Source: an uncultured Planctomycetaceae bacterium
Lineage (GTDB): Bacteria > Planctomycetota > Planctomycetia > Pirellulales > UBA1268
Reading direction: 5' to 3'
DNA length: 55,982 nt
Assembly (NCBI GenBank): GCA_903885565.1
Contig: CAISJI010000044.1
Span: 1 to 55,982, forward strand
The notes under the pieces are model-generated. The model had not been told where the DNA came from, made no database searches, and worked only from the letters and a program-made list of their open reading frames with translations. Shown here piece by piece: positions 32,920 to 40,944 of this stretch. Positions within the stretch are counted from its first letter, which is position 1, and each line of letters starts with the position of its first letter. A program made the position numbers and the translations under genes.

Positions 32920-34362
32920 ATGCTCTTCAATTCAATCCAATTCGCGATTTTCCTGCCAATTGTCTTTCTCCTCTACTGGTTTCCCACACGAACGAACGTC
33001 CTGTGGCAAAACAGACTGCTCCTCGTGTCAAGCTACTTCTTCTATGCCTGCTGGGACTGGCGATTCCTGTTTCTGCTCCTCTTTTCCACTCTGCTCGACT
33101 TTCTTACAGGCCTGAAGCTGGAACGAGCGAGCACGCCGCAGGCACGTCGCTTTTGGCTGTGCCTAAGCGTAGGGATCAACCTCGGAATCCTGGCCGCCTT
33201 CAAGTACTACGACTTTTTCGCTCAGTCATTTGTCGATGCCATGGCCCCACTCGGATGGCAGGTCCATCCAGTGTTCCTCAAAGTCGTTCTGCCGGTCGGT
33301 ATCTCGTTCTACACGCTCCATGGCCTAAGCTATGTCATCGATGTATACAAACAACCCTCACGGGCGGAGCACTCCTTCACTGACTACGCCGTTTTCGTGA
33401 GCTTTTTCCCCCTCCTGGTGGCCGGCCCCATTGAGCGGGCCTCGCACCTGCTGCCCCAGATCAAGCAGCCACGAGTGTTTGATCGCACCAGCGCCGTTGA
33501 CGGCCTCCGCCAAATCCTCTGGGGATTGGTGAAGAAAGTAATCATCGCCGATTCGTGCGCGATACCGGCGAACCAGATCTTCGGGCACTTCAGCGCGTAT
33601 GCAGGAAGCACGCTGGCACTGGGAGCAGCCTACTTCACGCTGCAGATCTACTGCGATTTCAGCGGCTACAGTGACATCGCCACAGGAACGGCCCGGCTGT
33701 TTGGAATCGACCTGCTGCGCAATTTCGCCTACCCGTATTTCTCGCGGGATATCGCTGAGTTTTGGCGACGCTGGCACATATCGCTCACCTCATGGTTTCG
33801 GGATTATCTCTACATACCTCTCGGCGGGAGCAGGATCGGCAGATGGATACAGATCAGAAATACAATTCTGGTTTTCCTGGTAAGCGGTCTGTGGCACGGC
33901 GCGCAATGGAACTACATTGCATGGGGCGCACTCAACGCACTTTACTTTCTTCCGCTCTTGCTCTTTGATAGAAACCGCGCACACATGACCACCGTGGCTC
34001 AGGGCCGACTGCTGCCCACGGCAAGGGAAGCCCTTGCCATCTCCGCCACATTTGCCATGACTCTGGTGGCGTGGATCGTTTTCCGCTGCGAAACCCTTGC
34101 CGACGCCGGCCACTATATCGCCGCCATGCTTCAGAAAGACCTGTTCTCCCCGCCTCCTGCGAATCTCACCCCTGTATGGCTGTTGATCTCATTGGCAGCC
34201 TTCGTGGTCGCGGAGTGGCTAGCCCGCGAGGAACAGCATGCCCTCGCCACTTTCGCCCTCCACTGGCCCACGCCGCTGCGCTGGTCGCTCTATCTGGCCC
34301 TGGCAACCGCCGTTTTCTACTCCTCGGGAAACAGCGATCAATTCATCTATTTTCAATTCTGA
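32920..34362 (+). CDS. MBOAT family O-acyltransferase (AlgI-like)
   Basis: The 480-residue integral membrane protein begins MLFNSIQFAIFLPIVFLLYW, the start seen in AlgI and related O-acyltransferases. It has YYDFFAQSFVDAM, VGISFYTLHGLSYVIDVYK, the conserved EFWRRWHISLTSWFRDYLYI with PLGGSR, and the catalytic histidine in LVSGLWHGAQWNYIAWG. About ten membrane segments are visible. Such proteins move acyl groups across the membrane to modify exported polysaccharides, together with a periplasmic SGNH-type partner, which is the next gene. Its bases are less GC-rich than the housekeeping genes around it, which could indicate transfer. The region upstream (275 bases) is shared with the divergent ABC gene and is AT-richer, but no promoter pair is certain. 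Confidence 0.92.
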   Translation: MLFNSIQFAIFLPIVFLLYWFPTRTNVLWQNRLLLVSSYFFYACWDWRFLFLLLFSTLLDFLTGLKLERASTPQARRFWLCLSVGINLGILAAFKYYDFFAQSFVDAMAPLGWQVHPVFLKVVLPVGISFYTLHGLSYVIDVYKQPSRAEHSFTDYAVFVSFFPLLVAGPIERASHLLPQIKQPRVFDRTSAVDGLRQILWGLVKKVIIADSCAIPANQIFGHFSAYAGSTLALGAAYFTLQIYCDFSGYSDIATGTARLFGIDLLRNFAYPYFSRDIAEFWRRWHISLTSWFRDYLYIPLGGSRIGRWIQIRNTILVFLVSGLWHGAQWNYIAWGALNALYFLPLLLFDRNRAHMTTVAQGRLLPTAREALAISATFAMTLVAWIVFRCETLADAGHYIAAMLQKDLFSPPPANLTPVWLLISLAAFVVAEWLAREEQHALATFALHWPTPLRWSLYLALATAVFYSSGNSDQFIYFQF

Positions 34363-34369
34363 GCGGCAC

Positions 34370-35227
34370 ATGAACAACTTCTTACGCCGTTGTGCATTCT
34401 TCCTCGTGCTTCTGGCCGCGGTTCTCCAGATACGGCCGCTCTACCTTCTCGCAGGGAACCGTTACCAGAATACGGTGAAGGGGGGGGAAATCTATCGAAG
34501 CCTGAAAAAAAGCCAGTCGAAAACGCACGCACGCATTCTCATTCTGGGAGACAGCGTCGGCCGCCAACTGTTCCCAACCACTCAACCCAACAAGGGCCTG
34601 CACTCGCTTGCCTGTAATCAAGCGATCGGAATGCCCGGCCACTATGCCTTGCTCGAAAACTTCTACAAGGCCGGAAATAGAGCAGATACAGTACTGTTAA
34701 TCTATCATCCTCTCTCATTCCGCAACAATCTCGACCAGCCCTACACATTCCATTATTTTATCAAGCCGTTTTTCACCGCTGAGTACCGGCACTTATGGAC
34801 AGATGATGTTCTTGATGCAGTTCACAAAATACCCTTTTACTGGCTCGCCCATTTCCCCCCGTCGCTCACTTCTGAATGGGCCCCCCCATACAGCCCCAGC
34901 GAGCCCAACGGCGAAGCACAAAAAGCTTTTCTATCCCCTCTTTCCGCCGCCTACTTGCAGAAGATGATCGACTCAACCGAGTCGCATGGATCGAGACTTG
35001 TGCTGATCCCGCCTCCCATTAGCGAAAGCCGAAGGACCGAAATCGATAGCCTCGATCCCAGCATCCTCGAAAACGATCGACTCGCCCCCTTGTTCAGCAC
35101 CTATAGCGACAGCTTTATCTACATACCGGACACTGAGTTTGCCGACGGCACGCATCTGATCAACCCTACTCCATGGAGGCAATACTTCCTGAACCACCCG
35201 ATGCTTCAGCCCCATGCCGCTCCGTGA
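34370..35227 (+). CDS. SGNH-hydrolase-like partner of the MBOAT acyltransferase
   Basis: The 285-residue protein has one N-terminal hydrophobic segment (residues 8-27, signal anchor or signal peptide) and then ARILILGDSVGRQLF, a GDS-type nucleophile block. Near the end is DGTHLINPTPW, which supplies the Asp-x-x-His of SGNH enzymes. The gene starts 7 bases after the MBOAT stop, so the two form a unit. By analogy with AlgX/AlgJ-type partners it would transfer acyl groups to a glycan in the periplasm, though hydrolysis is equally possible. Like the MBOAT gene, it is AT-richer than its neighbours. The family match is weak outside the two motifs. Confidence 0.7.
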   Translation: MNNFLRRCAFFLVLLAAVLQIRPLYLLAGNRYQNTVKGGEIYRSLKKSQSKTHARILILGDSVGRQLFPTTQPNKGLHSLACNQAIGMPGHYALLENFYKAGNRADTVLLIYHPLSFRNNLDQPYTFHYFIKPFFTAEYRHLWTDDVLDAVHKIPFYWLAHFPPSLTSEWAPPYSPSEPNGEAQKAFLSPLSAAYLQKMIDSTESHGSRLVLIPPPISESRRTEIDSLDPSILENDRLAPLFSTYSDSFIYIPDTEFADGTHLINPTPWRQYFLNHPMLQPHAAP

Positions 35228-35889
35228 CACAATCCTGCTGCCTCCCCGAGGTTGTCGTTTCCTCCGAAGATGCGAGGGCAGTTGGAGTCTTTCTGTGGTG
35301 AAGAATGCAGCGGGTCAGTGCAGCGGAGTCATCCCCGCAGAGAGTTTCTTCCCTGGCAGGCGAGCCCCCTGATCCTCGCCGCGAGGAGTCACGGCAGCGC
35401 GAGCGTTGTCTGTGATGATCGTGGAAAAAGTGATCCCCGGCCATCTGAATTGAAGACAGCCACTTGGCAGACCGGAGGAAACGCGGAGGGTGGTCGCGGC
35501 AGATTCACCTCGCCTCGAGCGAGGGACCACTCGATCACGTCCTGATAGCCTGAGGATTTTTTCGCTTCCAATGGTCGCAGGAGCTGGAAGGCTTCCTCGA
35601 ACGAACGACTGGGATATACGCGCTGGCAGGCCTTCCGATCCGCTGCGGCCCAGCCCCCCACCACCTCAAGTGACCAGCGCTCTGGCGAGCGACGACGAAG
35701 CGATGCCCCCCTTCCCTACCACCCCCTTTTTTCGCCCAACCGTGCGGCCTGCCGGCCCCGGTTTCAGCACCTGTGTCTTGCCCAGACTGCGATTGCCGCA
35801 GCGTTGGGGTTTCAGCTACTGTTTGCCCGCTATTGAAGTCTGCCACCGAAGAAAGCCTTCCGTTCACCCCGATGAAGGGATCCCAAGCT
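35228..35889. other. Long gene-free region with a gene remnant
   Basis: These 662 bases hold no convincing intact gene. The open frames lack family features and good starts. The only recognisable part is a fragment at 35566-35649 that resembles the end of the HD-domain gene at 37052-37825. The rest, including pyrimidine-rich stretches near 35700-35730, shows nothing clear. A promoter for the GDSL gene is expected toward the right end, but none could be assigned. Confidence 0.5.
35566..35649 (-). pseudogene. Remnant resembling the C-terminal end of the nearby HD-domain gene
   Basis: Reading leftward the fragment encodes ADRKACQRVYPSRSFEEAFQ and then LLRPLE. The HD-domain protein at 37052-37825 ends with ADRKACQRGYPSPTLEEALQ and MLRQLE. 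At DNA level at least 23 bases (cgctggcaggccttccgatc plus 3) are identical in both places. No HD domain or start accompanies the fragment, so it is a decayed or partial duplication rather than a gene. Confidence 0.55.
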
Positions 35890-36963
35890 ATGAAACTCCG
35901 TTGCGCCGTCGTGTTTGTTCAGGCATTTTTTCTCGCCGCCGCGCTCGACACGGCAACGGGTGCGACCATCAGTGGTCTCTATATCTTCGGCGACAGCCTT
36001 TCCGATCCGGGAAACAACGCCGTTCGGTTTGGATCGGATGCGGCCGCCACACCCCCGGTCAATGTCACCCAGCAGAGCGACATCACGGGGAACTCCTTCC
36101 TCCCCACGTTTCCCTACGCGACGTCCTACCAGTACACCAACGGCAACGTCTGGGCGTATCAGTTTGCCACGCTGCTCGGGCTGCCCTCTGCGGTGGCCGG
36201 CCCCGTGCTGGGAGGCGGCCTCGGGGCCAACTACGCCTCTGCGAACGCGGCGACGGGGCCCTTGGCCAACTCTGGGCCGATACCGAGCCTCCTCACGCAG
36301 ACGGCGACCTTCGTCGCGTCGCTGGCAGGGGCAGACGCGCCCGCCGACGCCCTGTATGTGGTGGCTGGCGGAGGCAACAACGCCCGAACAGCAATGACTG
36401 CGATCGGGCTCGGAGCCGATCCAACGGCAACAATTCTTGCGACCGCAGGTCAATTCGCGGCTGACATTGGCAGCATTGTCGATACGCTGCAGGCCAACGG
36501 TGCCGAGAATATCATCGTGTGGGACGCGCCGAACCTGGGGCTCTCCCCCGCCCTCATCGCGAGCGGTTCATCCGCCGCTTCTCTCGCGACCACGCTCACC
36601 CAATACATGAACTCCGCCCTCGCGGCACGCCTCGCGGGCGAGACGAATGTTCGCACGTTCGACTTTTTTGGACTGATCACGGCGGTGAACGCGAATCCCG
36701 GCGCGTACGGGCTCACCAATACCAGCGATGCCGGCGGGGCCATTCCCGGCGCCGATCTATCGAAGTATCTCTGCTTTGACGGCGTCCATCCGACCGCCGC
36801 GGGGCATTCAATTCTCGCCCAATCGATGTACACCTTTACGACCGGCGTTCCGGAACTCGATCCCGCCGGCGGCAGCAGCGTCGTGGCCCTCGTTGGCGGC
36901 TGCCTCAGCCTGATCGAGCAGCGGCGGCGGCGGGGGCAGGCTGGCCGGGGTAGCCGAGGCTGA
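35890..36963 (+). CDS. Exported GDSL (SGNH) esterase/lipase with PEP-CTERM-like tail
   Basis: The 357-residue protein starts with a signal peptide (KLRCAVVFVQAFFLAAALDT, cleavage near ATGA). It has the GDSL block LYIFGDSLSDPGNN with the nucleophilic serine, GGLGANYASANA for block II, VVAGGGNNAR for the Asn block, and CFDGVHPTAAGHSILA with the Asp-x-x-His pair. It should hydrolyse an ester or lipid outside the cell. It ends VPELDPAGGSSVVALVGGC followed by LSLIEQRRRR, a Pro-Glu motif, a hydrophobic helix and a basic end. This fits a PEP-CTERM-like variant for surface sorting and differs in its core from the VPEPSSW tail of the subtilase. AAGGGA lies 9 bases before the ATG at 35890. Confidence 0.88.
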   Translation: MKLRCAVVFVQAFFLAAALDTATGATISGLYIFGDSLSDPGNNAVRFGSDAAATPPVNVTQQSDITGNSFLPTFPYATSYQYTNGNVWAYQFATLLGLPSAVAGPVLGGGLGANYASANAATGPLANSGPIPSLLTQTATFVASLAGADAPADALYVVAGGGNNARTAMTAIGLGADPTATILATAGQFAADIGSIVDTLQANGAENIIVWDAPNLGLSPALIASGSSAASLATTLTQYMNSALAARLAGETNVRTFDFFGLITAVNANPGAYGLTNTSDAGGAIPGADLSKYLCFDGVHPTAAGHSILAQSMYTFTTGVPELDPAGGSSVVALVGGCLSLIEQRRRRGQAGRGSRG

Positions 36964-37051
36964 TTCATGCGTGGAGAGCTATGGTTGCACCCCCGGCCTT
37001 TGGGACGGGCACGTTTTGCTGCCATCCCCGCACCAACTGCTCAAGTCGAAG

Positions 37052-37825
37052 TCAGTCATCCCGGCCGGAATGGGAGCGCGGGGGGCTGTTCGCCTCTGCG
37101 ACGGTGTTGTCGAGTTCCAATTGCCGCAGCATCTGCAACGCTTCCTCAAGCGTCGGGCTGGGATACCCGCGCTGGCAGGCCTTCCGATCCGCCTCGGCCA
37201 GAAGCAGGCAGTCGAGGAAGTCGGGATGGGCCTCCAACCGCTGCCGCGCCCGTGCTCCGAGCGTGCCCGCCGCATGGGCTCGCCCCGCCTCCAGCGATTC
37301 AATCAATCCAGCGGTGCGCGGTGTGATCAGCCCATCCAGTGCCTTAAGGCCGGCGGAAACGGCGTGGGTGCGGTCGATTGCCCTGCCGACATCGTGAACC
37401 AGCGCCGCTGTGAGCAGTTCCTCGTCGTAGGGAGTCTCCTCGCGCACCAGCGCAAAAACCTGCAGGGAATGCTCGAGCGCATCCCCCTCGGGATGCTTGA
37501 CCGGATCCTGCCGCACCAGCGCCAGTACCCGCACCAGATCGCCTAAGCGGGCAAAGCGGTCGCCATTGAGGTGGGCAAACCCGGCCGTAGAATCTCCGCC
37601 GCTGCCAGGCTCGCGGTGCACTTCATGCTGAATGTCGGCATGGCTGGGAAGCTGATCCTCCGGAACGAAATCGCGGGCCACACGTCGGGCCGCCCGCAGA
37701 CGGGCCCGCTGCGCATCACCGCCGCTGCCAGCGGCCAGCATCCGCGCCGCCTCCCCCGCAATCCGCCGGGCGAGCTTGCCGGAAACCGGCGACCGCTCAC
37801 CGCCAGCATTCCCGGCCGGTGTCAT
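37052..37825 (-). CDS. HD-domain metal-dependent phosphohydrolase-like protein
   Basis: The 257-residue protein has an HD domain in its middle: ALEHSLQVFALVREE, then LLTAALVHDVGRAIDRTHAV with the His-Asp pair. Later comes LDCLLLAEADRKACQRGYPS, followed by a helix (PTLEEALQMLRQLE). Such proteins hydrolyse phosphate esters of nucleotides or signal molecules; no substrate can be named. The first about 50 residues are Arg/Ala-rich. The ATG overlaps the stop of the S46 peptidase gene (ATGA), so the two are translated together. A remnant of its last 26 codons occurs at 35566-35649. Confidence 0.8.
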   Translation of the reverse strand: MTPAGNAGGERSPVSGKLARRIAGEAARMLAAGSGGDAQRARLRAARRVARDFVPEDQLPSHADIQHEVHREPGSGGDSTAGFAHLNGDRFARLGDLVRVLALVRQDPVKHPEGDALEHSLQVFALVREETPYDEELLTAALVHDVGRAIDRTHAVSAGLKALDGLITPRTAGLIESLEAGRAHAAGTLGARARQRLEAHPDFLDCLLLAEADRKACQRGYPSPTLEEALQMLRQLELDNTVAEANSPPRSHSGRDD

Positions 37826-40689
37826 GGCGATTTCTCCGCAGCGGGTGGGCTGGCCTCCGGCTTCCCCGCCGGCACCGGTCGCCAGCGGAGATTTTTCACA
37901 CGAGCCGTGGTGGCATAGGTGGCAATCCCCAGCGGCTTGCAGGGGATCACTTCATGGCGGATGGAGATCGTCCGTCCCGACAGACGCTGGTCGATCACCT
38001 GCTGGTCATCGAGATAACAGCGAATTCGCTCTGGAGTCACCACCACCCGCACGGCATACCACTGCCCCGACTTGAATTCCCGGTACTGCGTGGTGTCGTT
38101 GTTGGCGGCATCCTGACCATCGATATTCGAGAGCCCCACCACGCCCCCGCCCCACCCGCCCACGATCAGGCTGCAGGGATCATCTCCCACAGGAAAGGTG
38201 AGGCCGCAGAAGAAATCGTTGCCATCGACGCGCTGCGCCTCGAGCGAGATCTCGTAGTTCTGCCGGGGAAATTCTTTCGTCCAGGTAATGCCGCTCATGT
38301 CGGAGCCGCGGCCAATCTGAATCGCCCCATCCTGCGCCACAACATCCCCTTCTCCACCGAAAGGGGTCGATTTCCAACCGCCGAGCGCCTCGCCGTCGTA
38401 GAGCGACTGCCACTGCTGGGCCGCAGGAGCCCGGCCAGAGCCTGCCGTTTCCTCCGCACGCACCGTCGGCCCCCACAGTTCCGCAACGAGCGCATCGGCA
38501 GCGTAGACCTTGGCAAGCGCCGCCATGATCCCCGCGGCGTCGACTGACACGGCACGAGCCTGCTCGTCGTCGTAGGCCACATCGAGCACCAGCGACTGGA
38601 TGTTGCCGTCGAAAATCAGACCGACCAGTTCCCCCGCCCGGTTCACCACAGGGCTGCCGGAGTTGCCGCCGATGATGTCGGCGGTCGAGACAAAATTGAA
38701 TGGGGTCCGCACAAAGGCCTCGTCGCGGCGCAGCTCATCTTCCTTCTTTCGCCAGCGGGGAGGCAGATCGAAGGGGGGCGTCTGCCGCTTGGCGGCGGCC
38801 CGGTCAAACAACCCCGCATACGTGGTGAAGGGAGCGACCGGCTGGCCGCTCTGCTGGTAGCCCTTCACGGTGCCGAAGGCGAGCCGCAGTGTGAATGTGG
38901 CATCGGGATACATGCTCGGCCCACTCTGGGCAAACTGTGCCTGCACGATCTCGGCATGCGCCTGCCGCTTGATCTCACCGCTGCTCTCCACGGTCTTCCT
39001 GAGGCTGCGGGACTCGGCATCCACCAGCGCCGCCAGAGCCACCATCGCATCCCCTGCCGCCTCAACGCCCTTCCTACCCTCCGCTTTCCCCGCGGCAGAG
39101 AGCTTCGCCCTGGCGTCTTCAACAGGCGATTGACCAGCCTCAGGGGCCCTGTGCCCCAGTTTCGTGCCGCGCACCAGTTCTGCCGCCCGCTCCCGGGGCG
39201 ATTTCCCGGAGAGCACCTGTTTCACCAGCGCATCCTCTGCCCCGAGCGCTCCAACCAAAGCGGTGAGCGAGTCGGCAAGTTTGGCTGTTTCGAATGCGTC
39301 GTAAACCGGCTCGTCGGAGAAGAGTTGCATCTCCAGCGACGCCCGGTTGGAGTCGCGGTATTCCCGGAGCCGAGCCCCGCTCGGCTTGGCATCCTCCTCG
39401 GCGGCCCGCAGCAGCCAGCGGGCATTTTGAAAATACTGGCTGTTAAAGCCGACCGCCCCCTCCAGCATGTTGTAACGGAGTGCCACCGCCGCTCTCTCGC
39501 GCTCCGCCTGAGCGATCCGTTCAAAGGGAGAGGTGCGCCGGCTACCAAGGTTTCTGCTGCCGAGGTTTTCTGTTGTTTCCCCGGGAGCAATGGCCACCGG
39601 CGGCTGATTTTTGGCTACCAGTTCCTGCTGCGCACGCTCCGCGGCCTCCCGCCCCGCCATAATGCGCGGGTCGTGCAGGCCAGCCAGTATCCCCTCCTTC
39701 GCCTTGCGGCTGTTCTGCACGCCGAAGCGATCGCCGGCAGCTTGCCGCGTCTCCTCCGGGCCTCTTCCTGCATAAGCTCCGAGCATCACCTCCAGCCGAT
39801 TGAGCATGCCGAGCGTGAACGGAATCTGGCGGTCGCGCATCGCCGCCAGCTCAGCGAGCGTATTGGCCCGGTCGGTGTGGCCGGGATGGCCCGAGACAAA
39901 CACAAGATCCCCCTCCGCCACCGGCCGCCGGCTCCAGACCAAATGGTGGGGCACCCGCGCCGGCTCGCCATTCTCATAGGCCCGGAAGAAACAGATATCG
40001 AGGTTGTAGCGCGGAAACTCAAAATTGTCGGCATCGCCGCCAAAGAAGGCGATCTGCTGCTCCGGCGCAAAGACGAGCCGCACGTCGGTGTATTTCTTGG
40101 AGCGATAGAGGTGGTACAGGCCGCCTTGATAGAGCGTGACAACGTCGCTGCGCAATCCGGTCGCGGCGAGCGACTGCTGCTCAATCTCCGCCATCACCTG
40201 CCGCCGGGCCTGGAACGCATCGTCGGGCACCATGCCGGGCTTCACCGCCGCCTGCACGCGTGCCGTAACATCCTCGATCGAGATCAGAACGTTGAGCTCC
40301 AGATCGTTGCAGCGCAGTTCGTCGGCGCGGGTGGCGGCGGTGAATCCATCGCGGAAGTAGTCGTGCTCGGCAGAGCCAAGCTTATGCAGGCTGTCGGCCC
40401 CAACGTGGTGGTTGGTGAGCACCAAACCATCGGCCGAGACAAACGACCCGGAGCCACCAGAATTGAACCGCACGGAGGCCTGCTGAAGATGGAGCAGCCA
40501 CTCTGGGGTGAGTGAGACGCCGTGCGTGGCTTGCAACTGCTCCAGCGGCGGATGGCTGAATAGCCACATCCCCTCGTCGGCCCGCAGCGCTCCGCCGACC
40601 GCCACAAGAAACCCGCTGAGCCCACAGATCAGGGCCCGCTTCCAGCCTCCGTCGACTCCCGCACGCTTTCGCATCTGTCGCCTCGTCAC
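37822..40689 (-). CDS. Exported S46 dipeptidyl-peptidase fused to a DUF1080 domain
   Basis: The 955-residue protein begins with a signal peptide (GFLVAVGGALRADEG) followed by the S46 mature start ADEGMWLFSHPPLEQLQA. The catalytic histidine is H94/H95 in GLVLTNHHVGADS, and the serine is S677 in IGGNSGSPVV. The residue after FD in LIFDGN is glycine, as in DPP7, which prefers hydrophobic P1 residues, rather than arginine as in DPP11. After the peptidase part, residues about 760-945 form a DUF1080 (3-keto-disaccharide hydrolase/LamG-like) domain: WQSLYDGEALGGWKS, FFCGLTFPVGDD and VIDQRLSGRTISI. I do not know this combination as a standard architecture. It is probably periplasmic and turns peptides into dipeptides. 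The HD gene overlaps its stop. Confidence 0.9.
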   Translation of the reverse strand: MTRRQMRKRAGVDGGWKRALICGLSGFLVAVGGALRADEGMWLFSHPPLEQLQATHGVSLTPEWLLHLQQASVRFNSGGSGSFVSADGLVLTNHHVGADSLHKLGSAEHDYFRDGFTAATRADELRCNDLELNVLISIEDVTARVQAAVKPGMVPDDAFQARRQVMAEIEQQSLAATGLRSDVVTLYQGGLYHLYRSKKYTDVRLVFAPEQQIAFFGGDADNFEFPRYNLDICFFRAYENGEPARVPHHLVWSRRPVAEGDLVFVSGHPGHTDRANTLAELAAMRDRQIPFTLGMLNRLEVMLGAYAGRGPEETRQAAGDRFGVQNSRKAKEGILAGLHDPRIMAGREAAERAQQELVAKNQPPVAIAPGETTENLGSRNLGSRRTSPFERIAQAERERAAVALRYNMLEGAVGFNSQYFQNARWLLRAAEEDAKPSGARLREYRDSNRASLEMQLFSDEPVYDAFETAKLADSLTALVGALGAEDALVKQVLSGKSPRERAAELVRGTKLGHRAPEAGQSPVEDARAKLSAAGKAEGRKGVEAAGDAMVALAALVDAESRSLRKTVESSGEIKRQAHAEIVQAQFAQSGPSMYPDATFTLRLAFGTVKGYQQSGQPVAPFTTYAGLFDRAAAKRQTPPFDLPPRWRKKEDELRRDEAFVRTPFNFVSTADIIGGNSGSPVVNRAGELVGLIFDGNIQSLVLDVAYDDEQARAVSVDAAGIMAALAKVYAADALVAELWGPTVRAEETAGSGRAPAAQQWQSLYDGEALGGWKSTPFGGEGDVVAQDGAIQIGRGSDMSGITWTKEFPRQNYEISLEAQRVDGNDFFCGLTFPVGDDPCSLIVGGWGGGVVGLSNIDGQDAANNDTTQYREFKSGQWYAVRVVVTPERIRCYLDDQQVIDQRLSGRTISIRHEVIPCKPLGIATYATTARVKNLRWRPVPAGKPEASPPAAEKSP

Positions 40690-40791
40690 AAAAAACCTAT
40701 CTGAAGATTGCCGGGAAGACCGTGGACCGCCGCCACGCCGACCCGCCCCTCAAGCTACCGGAAACGACCGCGGTACGGGAACCTGAGCCCC

Positions 40792-40820
40792 TTGACAGCA
40801 TACGTGTACGCCTGTACACT
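40792..40820 (+). promoter_or_regulatory. Strong sigma-70 promoter with an embedded palindrome upstream of the comM-like gene
   Basis: TTGACA at 40792-40797 (exact consensus) and TACACT at 40815-40820 are 17 bases apart. A perfect palindrome, GTGTAC-gcct-GTACAC, at 40804-40819 covers the spacer and most of the -10. A repressor bound here would block RNA polymerase. It lies 125 bases before the ATG at 40945. The binding protein is unknown; the position fits a regulon such as SOS, but that is speculation. Confidence 0.7.
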
Positions 40821-40944
40821 CTTTGGCAGCAGGGCGGGGCGGGGCGAACTTCGCACAGCATTAGGGCAATGTCCCGTCAACGTCTGCTCGTCCACGCTGG
40901 TTCCCGTCACCGGTCCCAGGTTCACACCCCACAGAGGCTCCCCC

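Noticed and set aside
38956..40515. 519-codon plus-strand open frame opposite the S46 gene
   Set aside because: Antisense shadow; the minus strand encodes a complete peptidase with all its motifs.
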